DNA from: Nereocystis luetkeana
Taxonomy: Eukaryota > Sar > Phaeophyceae > Laminariales > Laminariaceae
Assembly: GCA_031213475.1 (NCBI GenBank)
Contig: JARUPZ010000025.1
Location: forward strand, 6,955,676-7,019,675
Direction: 5' to 3'
Length of the DNA stretch: 64,000 bases
The notes below the pieces were generated by a model. It was not told the DNA's origin and searched no databases. It saw only the letters and a list, made by a program, of their open reading frames with translations. This document shows positions 12,501-24,500 of this stretch, piece after piece (within the stretch, counting starts at the first letter, position 1; every line of letters starts with the position of its first letter). Both the position numbers and the translations under genes were made by a program.

Positions 12501-15500
12501 GTACTGAGTCTGTGAAGCAGCTATCTATCGGCAGCGCCCACGAGCAATCGAATTGAAGAGGGGGGGTGGGTAAGAGAGAAATATAGGAGAGCGGCGGGGG
12601 GGGGGGGGGGTGGGGGGGGGTTGCACGGAGCGAAAGAAGTAGAGAGAAATATATCATAGAAAGAGAGGTAGAGAGAGAGATGTAGGACCCCCCCCAGTGC
12701 AAGAACGGCATCGTGAGCTCAGCCGATCCAAACCCTCCATGTCCCCTCCCACCCCTCCCTCACGGCTCAATGGACTCCGCGAAAACGCCGAAACTGCGAT
12801 ATTGTGCAAGGTGCCGAACAGAAAGCATAAAGGTGTAGACCAGTACCCGGGAAAAGGAGTAGGAGGAAGTAGACGCACATATGTACCCGTGTGGCAAAGC
12901 AATAGGGAGTGGAACTCACATAGTAGGAGAATGTGAAGTGTACAAGGAGGAACGGGATGTGTGGGAAAAGGAGATGAGGGATATAGACGAGCGTGGCGTG
13001 GAGGTCTTCGGCATACTAGATAGCAGCGAGAAAACGATCGCTGTCCTAGGAGACAGATGGTGGCCACAGGCGGCGAAACAGGAAGGGGATAAGATTTGCA
13101 AAAATCTTCTATGTAACATATGGAAACAACACTGATGATCGCTCAACTGTTGGAAGTGTCTTTATCGGGACTAGGAACGGTGCCCCGTCTCGAAAGGGAG
13201 GCGTGGTCAATCGTCACCCGCTTAAGACAAGCAACAAAAGAGTACCCCCCGCAACACACGCCTCCCCCAACCCTAACCCCCCCTGCATCAAACTCTCCGT
13301 GACCTCCCCACACCAACCTCCCCAACCCGTACACAACGAAACCGCTACCCAGGGGGATCTGGAGCTATCTATCCGGGAAGCGAAGGACGTAGCGCTGCCG
13401 ACCCTCCCCGCGAGCGAGTGGCTGGACCAAGTGCGGGCTCTAGTCGCGGCCGAAAACAGGGCGAGGGAGGAGGCAACGGTATGTGCCGTTTACCGCGAGG
13501 CGCTAGCGAGGGAGCTGGAGGGAGCGTTTTCCGGAGATTCTCCGGGGCTGCTCGGTGAGTCCCCCCCCCCTCTCTTGGTAGGATGCAGCCCACCCTTCAG
13601 GCGACTCGCCAGACACCTCACGTTTCGCTTCGCGCTTGGTGCAAGCAATGTCTGCCTGGTCGGTGAAGAACCCGACATGCTCCGTCCCGGCATTGTAGGG
13701 ATGCGAGGGTCTATGGCCAAACGGCTACGGCCATGCATGAAACCGAGCACATGTCTCCTATCGAGTACACCCCCCCCCCCCTCCCGGCTTCCGTCCGGGC
13801 ATTGTCGGGATGCGAGGCCGCGACCCCCACAGGGATGCTCCTCTCGCACAGCAGTAGTGGACGTAAACACATCATCGTGGAGAAGAGAGACATGAAATAC
13901 TGTAGCAAGCCCCACAAGGTCTCGACAACCTCTCGGTTGGGTACGTCCTGGGGTGTGCTACATTGTTCACTGTCTCGACAAAGGGTGCTTTTACGCCCAT
14001 ATGGAGCAGGGCGGGGGGGTCCCGGCTACTTGCGGCGCGGAAACCCGTCAATCCCGTGTGGGGAAAAAAATCTGTACAGTTTTCTTGCATAAAAAACTGC
14101 ATTCTGTACGTTTCCCTTTTTCCCAAAACCTACTAATCTTAAGTCACGATTACGGGGGGCCATAGTTAACAGGACCAAATATTGTTAGTAAAAATGGTTA
14201 AACATATAGGTTTTTATGTATACCATAGGTCCTGTTAACTATGGTCCCCCGTAATATCACCAATTAGTTGTTTCCATCCACCTCTGGTCCGCCCCCGTGC
14301 AGTATAGCCGAAACTCATCGATCTACGCTACGATAGCTCTAGTCAACACTCATGTAGCTTCGTCCACCTACTACTGCACAGTACCTGGTACGTAATATAT
14401 CGTGCCGTTTTTCTGGCATGATTAATTCATCCACGCTGCATAGCCGGCGTCCCCGGTGGCTTGGTAGGTGGTCCACGAGCCTATGAAGATCAATTTCGTG
14501 GGTTCAAGTCTCACCGAGTGCATGCTCGTAGGGACATTTTCTAGCTTAACAAAAATGATTGACGGAAAGCGCGAGAGCGTGAGTTAGCTGCATTCGATGA
14601 TAATCGACGAGCAGTGGGAATGCTGAATCCTATGCGCGACAAAAATTAAAGGCACGTACCGGGGGGGAGAAGGGACGACACCTGTGACCACGGCTTATCC
14701 AGAAGATCGCTGAGGGAAAACCTCCTACGAGTTAGGCTGGAAAGTAAAAGTGATGACTAAAAAATAATAAGTGCAGCTGTACAAGGGATAAGACCTTCGC
14801 GTGCGTTTTCGGGGGCAAACTGCCGGGTAACGTCTTGGGGGAATAGAGTACAGGCTCACAGGCATCTGTGATGGTTAAAAAAAAAGTTGTTAACCTTTTT
14901 TTTTTTCCCCCCCCGACGGGGACTTTTTTGTTTGTTTTCTGTAGCATGTTTTCTGTTCTTCTCCTTCTGTTTGTGTGCGTGGCCGAGATATCCGAACACA
15001 GCCGTTTCGGGTCATCCCGAGAAAGCGTCCGTTCTCTGCTGTCTGCGGTGTATATCTAGGTGATGTTTTTTTGGCGTCAAATAGTGCCGTACGTACGCAG
15101 GAGGTGTCGAACGTGCCTGTGGGATACGGGGAGAGTGTTGTTCTGTCTCACTTCCTGTGCCGTGTATGTTACCCTACGGGCAGTCACCCTCCAGTTTCGA
15201 ACATTTTTTACGCAGGCAACATGCTTTTGAATCAGAGCGGGATTAAATTTTGCGGCAGTACCTTTCGGGAACCGCAGTCCCGTTTTGGGGGCAAACCAGT
15301 CAAATTTCAAGTAGTTTGTCCCCAAAACGGGACTGCGGTTCTGAAGGGGTTAACTTCGTGCCCGGAGCAAGAGTTGGCGTCCATCTCGTTGCGCAAGGAT
15401 TGATTGATCGCCTCCTTTTTCGTTCCCCCCTTTTTTTTTTGGCGAGCGATGCGTGATACATGGCAGCCCGCACTTCTGAACAACGCGTATGTCTTACAGT

Positions 15501-18500
15501 AGCGCTAGACAGAACATCAACGCTAAACGCTATCACGCTACGTACAGGTCTGCTGTACGTGCCCGTCTCTCCACCCTACACCCCCCCCCAATCGTACCCA
15601 CCCCATGCCACCCGTCCCTTCCCTACCCCACCCCCCCCCCCACTCCACCCCACCCCCCCTCCCTTCCCATCCTCTGCCGCCCCCCCTCCGCCGTCACGTT
15701 TCGCTTCGCGCTTGGTGCAAGCAATGTCTGTCTGGTCGGTGAAAACCCGACGTACTCCGTCCCGGCATATATAGGAACGCGAGGGTCTATGGTCATACAT
15801 ACGACTACGGCCATGCATGACAATGAGTACACCCCCCCCCCGTTTATCCCCACCCTCTACCCGCCCCCACCCAGCCCCCCCCCCCACCAAGCCCCACTGC
15901 CGCCCCACCACCTACTCCCATCGACCCACCCACCCACCCACCCACCCTTGACCGTCGTGCCGGCCGCCTTGCGTTTCTGTCGATTAGACCTCGACGACGA
16001 CCGAGCTTCCGTAGCGTCTACCGTTTGTACCGCGGTGTCGGAAAACGAAAGCGTCTCCGCCGCCGGCAGTGGAGGCAATACTCAAACCAATGTTGCTGCT
16101 GCTGCTTCTGCTGCTGCTGCTGCTGCTGCTGGAGACGGAGGCTGGGACGGAGGGGATGGAGGCGGAGGCGGAGGGGGGGGGGGAGGGGGGGGGCGGGGGC
16201 AGGCGAGGCGGCAAGGGTGGTGGTATGACCGCGACGACGAGCTACGATCCTTCCCTGCTGCGGCAACTGCAGGTGGGGAGGTGCAAGTAGGGTTGGCTGA
16301 CTCACTTAATCGGTTCCATGGTTGGCGCGCACGACTGCTGTGCATCCCACGAAGGGTACTGCTCGAACCCACATGCATTGGTCGATTGGGGTTGAAGGGG
16401 GGGGGGGGAGGGTCGAGGTTTGGGTTACAGCAGGGACCCCTCTACAATGTTCGATACAATGCCAGTGAAAACACTTGGCACTATATGAAACTAAGGTGAG
16501 CGGCAGCGTGCGGATTAATGCCGGTGCCGGCTCTATTGCCGGCGTGTTCGGCCTGGCACACACATGCAAGCAAGATAGAGACACCACTGCTGTAGTTGTG
16601 TTCGTGCTGTCCACAACAGGGAGCCCCCACCGCGGTGGCGAACGAGCGGCGAGTTCCGCTCGTGTGATGTCAGCGAATTGGTGGTTCATGCCGAAACTCT
16701 TCCAGTCCTGTCGGTCGGTGTCCAAGGTCGCTTCTTTCAACCATCGCTTTTACTCTCCGGCTGTCTGGACCCAGTTAGTGCGTACAAGTGGCTTGAACCA
16801 GCTCCGATACAATGGTTTACTTACTTCGGGAAGACCATCGATCCCCTATTGATGACGATCTAGGCATTTCAAGGCAGACGGGTAGATTGTCTATTCCCGG
16901 TCTTGTTCGATCTGTATCGTCTGTATGATCTGTATGATCTAGCTCATGTTGCCGGGCGGGACCCGTATAGAGTCTGCATGATCTTGCACCATGTCTCCGG
17001 GGCTGGGTCTGCCCTACAAGGCAGATCCTGCGCTACCTCTCACAGGGGCAGGGGAGAAACTACATGATCTACTTCAGATTGACAGATCATGATCTGTCTC
17101 TTCGAGGTGTGAATGGTTGCTGTACAGCGCGCACTAGCTCCTCACAACGACTTCATGCCGAGAAATTTATTTGGCCCAGAAATAAATTCGCTCAGAAAAG
17201 TGGTCGGGATTCGGGTTAGGGTCAGCTGTTAGACTCAAAGTATGTTATCGATCAGTTCGTCGAACCTGGGCTAAATCGCGGACAAGGCTCGATCGTGTGT
17301 ACCACGTATTCCATTTGTGGATAGACGTCTTTTCTCCGGGGATGGTTTGTTCATGTCCCCTGGTGTGGGGTTTCCCAGTACTTTTCGTGGGATTTTTTCG
17401 TCCGGGGATGATCCGCTTGTGTCTCGTGGTTGGGGTTTCCATTCCTTCGCTAGGGGTGTGCGTGTTTTTTTCCGTTTTTTTTTCGTCCACCGAACGAAGC
17501 AACTGCCGCCGCTTGCAGAAGAAGCGGAAGGCGTGTGTGTCGTCGTAAACAAAAATACAGAAACGAAACGAAACGAAACAAAACAAAATCCTTCAATTTT
17601 GGGATGGAAAATAAACGTTGTGTCCCTGCGCAGAACGGGGACCCAGCGAACTTTGTGAGGGGAGGGAGGGCGGGGTGGCGGTACTCGATATCATGCACGG
17701 CTGTAGGCGTATGACCATAGACAATTCTTAGAACACGCTTCCGCACATCGTATGTACAGCTCTCACGAGCTGTGCTCGTCCATCACTCCGCAGAGCTCAC
17801 CCCCTTTGACCGTACGAGTGGGAGAGCTGTCTTGGATTGCGTATTCACAGCTCGCACGCGGCAAACACGTGAAAGCTTAAGTAGCTTACATAGATATTGC
17901 TTGGTGTTACCCGAGGGCATCCAGCTCCGAGCCATGTGTAGGCGTATGACCATAGACAATTCTTAGAACACGCTTCCGCACATCGTATGTACAGCTCTCA
18001 CGAGCTGTGCTCGTCCGTCACTCCGCAGAGCTCACCCCCTTTGACCGTACGAGTGGGAGAGCTGTCTTGGATTGCGTATTCACAGCTCGCACGCGGCAAA
18101 CACGTGAAAGCTTAAGTAGCTTACATAGATATTGCTTGGTGTTACCCGAGGGCATCCAGCTCCGAGCCATGGAGACTTGGTATGCCCTACGTATATACCT
18201 GATACGTGTTTAACGTGTGACCAGTCTGGGACCCCCCCCATGCTCCGCCTCGAAAGCGATACTTGACCAATGGTCAAATGACCAAGGGAAGCAGCAAAAT
18301 GGGTACGCCCCGCGCCCACCCCTTCCCCCGGCTTCCCGCCCCTTCATTATATCTCCCCAACACCCTTACAGGCACGGCTAGTGAGCCTCAGGGATGCGAG
18401 GGAGCGGCTACTCGGCCCCCTGGCAAGAGCCGTGGAAGAATGTTCCAAGAACCTTCTTGAGAGCGTGGAAGAATTTTCCGCCATTTTCGTCCGGTCTCCT

Positions 18501-21493
18501 CACGACCACGTGGAGACGGAAGGAGGAGGCAATCGCCGAGAAAACGCGGAGGTGATATGAGAGCAGCCACAAGTCAGTACTTAAGGGTCATTGGCTCATA
18601 CCGAACGCAGCAAATGTGGATGATTTGTGACAAAAGCAAAATCACGATTCGCCTAAAAAACAAAAACAAAAAACAAAAAAAAAACAGGAAGACGTGAGAT
18701 GTTACTAAAGATGTATTATTATCTCGTATTTTCGAATCTTGTTTTTTGACACGTACGTACATATGCATGAGTTCTTGCTTTGTGATGGGGAATGTAAATT
18801 CGGTGACTTCTTTCGTCACGAAACACAGCGGTAGAAAAATAGCGTGCCGGAATAAATCTGGCCTTTTTTTTAGCAAGTTCGATGGAAGAGTTTAAGCTCG
18901 CGATTCTCATGTTTTTTTTAATCAAGACCCTCTACTTCAATACGCGGTCTATAGTGTGACGTAACCGTTTTTTTCGATGACGGTTTCGCGACATCCTTTT
19001 TTTTATTGTCCTTGGTTTTTTTCGACACGTTTTTAGTGTCACTCGTCACGATTCGCGACGTGGCGTTCTGGTCGTTGTGAACAGATCAGCAAACCGACAA
19101 AAATATCACCGCTTCCCACTTTATGAGCTTGATTTTTTTAGGGAAAACATATTCGTGGTCTCCGTTAACCTAGACCTTCGTTGCCCGGTGGGAGCAGTAT
19201 GTACGTAAAAGAATCTAAAGCGCGTTTCATGCGTTAAGAAGGGACTGTGCAGGTCCCTCACAATATCTTAGAACGGCAGGTGGGGGTCTAAATGAGATAA
19301 ATCATGATTTGCTGTACCTGGCGGATCATTGTGATACATTGAGAGGATCCAGCTCAAGGTCTAGTCCATGATATCCGTAGATGATCTAATTCATGACCTC
19401 TATAGATGATCTACAACGTTTGTTCGTGATCGAGACCTACTACTGTTCCCTGTCAGCAAACCTGAATTTTGTGGGATTTTTTTGTTTTAAGGATTTGTTA
19501 TTTTTCCCCCCGCGAAGAAACCAACTCTAACGGATACGGGGCTTCTTCGAGTAGGTGGGTGCCCAACTGCGTGGAATACATCTTTCAGTCTTGAATTACA
19601 GTGTTGGAAAAAATGAACCTATGGAATTAGGGCCTAAACAGGGCACATCGTTTTCCTCGATGATCTAAATCGTGATCAGTCCGATGTCTTGAAAACTTAA
19701 ACTGGATCGTCTTTTTTTCCCCGATGACGTGTATATGTCTTTCGACGCGATCGGTCATCGGCAGGCGAGGGGGCGGGGGGCTGGGGGGGGTGCGAATGGG
19801 GACGTGGGGGGAGGGGACAGCGGCGAGAGAGGGCAGGCGGAAGCAGAGGCAAGGAAGAAGAGGTACGTTTCTTTTTTTGCGAGACGAGCAAACAAATTTT
19901 GGGGCGATTTTTCTTCCCCAATAGGTATGCTCTTATCGGGCATGACAACTACTGCTGCTCTTCTGTTGTCCTGGGGGTTCCTGCGTGGTTTTGTTTAGTT
20001 GTGCCCTCCAAGAGATTTCGGTTACGGACTCCGGAAACACATCTACTTAGTAGTAGTAGTAGTAGTAGTAGTAGTAGGGGTAGTAGTGGTAGCACTAGTA
20101 GTAGTAGTAGTAGTGGTAGTAGTGGTAGCACTAGTAGTAGTAGTAGTAGTAGTAGTAGCAGTAGTAGTAGTAGTAGTCGCACGCGTTTTTAAGCTGACTG
20201 TAACGTGGTGACCAAAGCAATCAGGACCCCATCATACACACACACAAAAACTAAGTGTTCCAGCGTTTTCACTATTAATAGTCATCTTCGGTCCTGATTG
20301 CTTGCGTTCCCTCGTAATCGTGCTTCAGCGAAAAAAAACTACGAATATATCGTAGCTCGCCAAAGAAGCGCTTTGTGACATCAGAGATCGACGCATCCTA
20401 CCAACCTGCTGGACCTTGGGGGTTGCAGTTGGGGGGATCCTTTTTTGTTTGCCTCACGAGGCAATGCTTCTGACTGATGGGACTTCTCGACAGAGCAACT
20501 ACTCTCAACATGGTGTGGATCGTTCGCCACCACTTTTCATTGCGGACCCTGAACCATGGGCATCGCTTGCATATCGGGTTGACTGTGCGTATTTTCTTGA
20601 GAATCCTGTGTCGGGGCAGACATAATGAGAGAGGTGTCTCGTCAAGTGGGGGGGGTCCGCCGACGGTTGGTTACGTATTGCCGGTTACTTGAGCATGCGG
20701 CCTGATCGAGCGAGTGCCGGTTCTTTTCTTCCATCGATGTTGAGTGGTCGCTGTATGTTGTGATTCGCTTCTGGGGCGTCACTCGCAGCTCCCTCACGCA
20801 GCTACCAAGGCGAACGGTAGAACAGTGGTCGACGATACCTCGCGTTAGCTTGGAGGCGGTTCAGCTCACCCCCCCCCCCCCGCCCCCATCTTGTTAACGA
20901 CTACGGCCATGCATGACATGAGTACCCCCCCTTGCTGCGTCTCGCGGATGCGTTGTCCATGGTCAAATGATTATGGCAAGCAAAACATGAGTACGCCCCC
21001 CTCATGAAAATGAGCACACACACCCTCCTACCCCCCCTGGCTTCCTAAACGATTCGCGCATATGTGTACGTCACCATAACCGTGGCACCGCCAGACGAGG
21101 AGACAGCTATTTGTTTGCGTCGTAGGTTGCATTCGATACTTTCCGCGCACGTACAAAGGGGGCCGAGAGGAAGTCGATGATACCTTATGTTGGCTTTTTC
21201 GTCGGCTGGGCTCCTCTCTGCCCCGCCTGATCCGCACCCACATCCCCCTCTCGGCTTGCCCAACGGTTCACGTGTTTCTGAACATTCGCCCGTCGTTGTC
21301 ATCATCACCACCCCCACCACCACCACCACCACTACCACCACCATCGTGATCATCATCATCATCATAATCATCATCATCATCATCATCATCATATCATCAT
21401 CATGACCATTATCATCACCGCCACCACCACCATCATCATCACCATCATCATCGTGACCATCATCATCATCATCATCACCATCACCACCACCAT

Positions 21494-21525
<32 letters not shown>

Positions 21526-24500
21526 TCATCATCATGACCAACGTCATCATCATCATCATCATCATCATCACCACCACCACCATCATCATCACCAACATCA
21601 TCACCATCACCCCCACCACCACGATCATCACCATCCAGATGGGAAGCCAGAAAAAACGAGGGCACCCGCGCCCTCGCCTTAATCCGGCGTCAAGTGATCG
21701 CGCGCGGCAGGCGACCCGGAGGCAAAAACCCCTCCCAATCAACCGCGCTGAAAAAAGCTCTGACAGTGGTCACCGTACCCGCACCGTCCAGCAATGTCGG
21801 TGGCGGCACCGCCTCACTGCCCGCGCGAAGCGCAGACGCGGAGGCGCTTTGCCCCGCCGCCGGGGCCATCCTGCGGGCTGTCGAGGCCGTGCTTCTCGGT
21901 AGCAGCACGGCTCTCGGCGGGGACGGGGACGGCGGACCCGCTACAGGACAAGGCCAAGAGGTCGACTCGGGAGGTGCGGAGGGGGACCGCTACCGCGAAA
22001 TTCTCGAGACCCTGGAGAGGGCCCACGGGGCTCTTCAGAGTGCGCTTGGGGTTGCAGAGCAGCAACAGCCTAGTGGTGGTGGTGGTGGTGGTGGTGGTGG
22101 TGGTGGTGGCGGCGGTGATGGCGGGGGTAGCGGGGGCGGCGGGGGTGGAGGTGATGGAGGGGGTGGGGGGAGTGGCGGGAGTGGCGGGAGTGTTGGTGTT
22201 GGTGACTGCGGCGGAGGTGTTGGTGTTACAGAGGCTTTGTCGACTGGGCAATCGCGGCTTCCTAATGCCTCCCAGTGGCGGTTTCGGTGCTCGCCGGAAG
22301 GGCGGGCGATCGGAGGGGCCTCCACAACAAACAGCGCAGGGGAACGCGGCAGGGATAGCATAGACGGAGAAGAAGAGGAACGGCCAGCATCGGAGGTAAA
22401 CCGAAAATTGTTTTCTTGTTTTTTTTTCGGTCAACCTTTTTGGTGCAGGGGGGAAGGGTAGATAGGCAAGCATCACGGGGGACCATAGTAAATAGGACCT
22501 AATATTGTTAGCAAAACGAGCGGAATGTGTTGGTTTTTGTGTATACCGTCGGTCCTATTTAATATATTCCGCCGTAATACAGGTATTAAAATTACGCGGG
22601 GATGCAGCAATTATAGTCAATTTTTTGGGATCCACGGTAGATTCTGATTGCTGTGGTTCCCCATATATGTACTATGGAGTACTACCGGGGGACGTACTTC
22701 GGACAGATCATCTGCAGATCATCGATTCCCCCTCGATGATCTAGATATTTTAAGGCAGATATATCTCTGATCTGTATAACCTGTATGATCTGCATGATCT
22801 GTATGATCTGTATGATATGTATAATATGTATGATCTAGCCCGTGTTGCCTGGTGGGGCCCGGAGAATCTGCATGATCTAGCGCGTGTTTCGCGTGATGAA
22901 TGCGTACTTGGCAGACCCTCTCCCAACGGCAGCAGAGGAACTGCAGTAGATGATCTATCTGTAGATAGATATATAGATAGATAGATAGATAGATAGATCA
23001 TGAATTGTCTGTTCGACGTGTGTGATCACTCAGAGCTAAAGACGGTGCGCGAGGGATACGGGTAATAAATACTTGTTTTTCGGGTCCATGCTGGGTTCCA
23101 ATTGCTTATGACGCCCTCCGTAACGCCAGGAACGCGTCGCTTGCGATGATACACGTACAGAGCATCCCCTTGGCAGAAGATATAAACATCAAGTAATTGT
23201 TTGTCTGGGACGTCCAGGAAGAAGGCGCAAGTGTTACCTCTGTAGAGACGTACTCTCGCAGTTCAGCTCTAGTCACGCCCTCGCGGTTCATGGTCAGAGG
23301 TGAGCGTCGTCACGACCTTGCAGATTACGTCTGCCTCTGATTGCGTTGGCACCTACCATGGCGGGGTAGCATTGGAACGAGAATCCACGATGTATCCAAA
23401 CAGCTAGGGCTGGACACTGGCACAGTATGTACTGGCAGCTCTACTCTACTGGCAGCACTAATCTACAGAATGGGCCTGGTCAGTCTTTGAGCCAGTGGTT
23501 TAACCTCAAGTACGCCCAAAAAACACGCCACATGGTTTTACGGGGGACCCTAGTTAATAGGACGTATGGTATACGTAAACACCTACATTTTTAACCATTT
23601 TTACTGACAATATTTGGTCCTATTAACTATGGTTCCCCGTAATAGTACGGAGAACCACTTTGCATGGGCCTATGCACGTGCCTTCCGCAATGTGTGACCG
23701 GCATCTTTTGCTCGGTTGGTACCGATCATGGCCGGATCTTTTCGGGAGGAGAGAGAGAGTAGAGAGGAGAGACAGTATCCCGGTGCAATCCAGTATACTG
23801 GTTGACTTTGACGACGGTATAATCGCTGCTGACCGAGTCAGCCAGTGCCGAGCCCTGCGCACCCCCCTATCTTAACACACCGCGCTCGGCTCTGACTGCT
23901 GTACTACCTTCCTGCGTAATAAAAGGAAGGGGGGCATTTCGCACAACGGCCTGTTGGGTATTGAGCAAGTCCCACCATCGTGTTACTCCCCTACAGCCCT
24001 CCCAGGGCGGCGGCGCCTGTTGTACAACATTGCTATTACGGGAGACCGAAGTAAATAGGACCTAATGTTGTCAGTAAAAATAGGTAAATGTGCAGGTGTT
24101 TGTGTGTACCATAAGGCCCTGTGTACTACGGTCCCCCGTGATGATAGGGCAACGTATCTAGCGGAGGCATAAAAGGTACCAGGCAGTGGAAAAACCCAGC
24201 GGAAGGGGCACTTGGTTTTCACGAGGGTGTGATCGGCGGGGTATATACATTCATGTCGGCACTGGGGAGAGTTTTTGGTGGGCATACGGAAGTCACCGAA
24301 GGGTCGGGGACGACGGGGAGATCGGAGGTCGTACCGAACGAATTTACCGGTACATGTCGAGCTCGTACCGAACCGAGCCGGAGTGTTCCGTTCCGCCAGA
24401 CATGGAGACCGTATGTACCCAACCTTACCGCAGTGTTCGACAGGGTGTTGAGGCCGTACCGAGACTTATCGAAGACTTCGGCACGGTGTCTATCTAATGC

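Noticed and set aside
15489-16499. 336-residue open frame over exon 8 with poly-alanine
   Set aside because: Its end phase does not meet exon 9; the overlapping frame with poly-leucine fits both neighbours and continues the helix.
19949-20211. Poly-serine, poly-leucine and poly-valine open frames
   Set aside because: Translation of a (GTA)n microsatellite.
21389-21742. Open frames rich in Met/Val, His or Ile over the CAT tract
   Set aside because: They exist only because a trinucleotide repeat has no stops; no exon signals.
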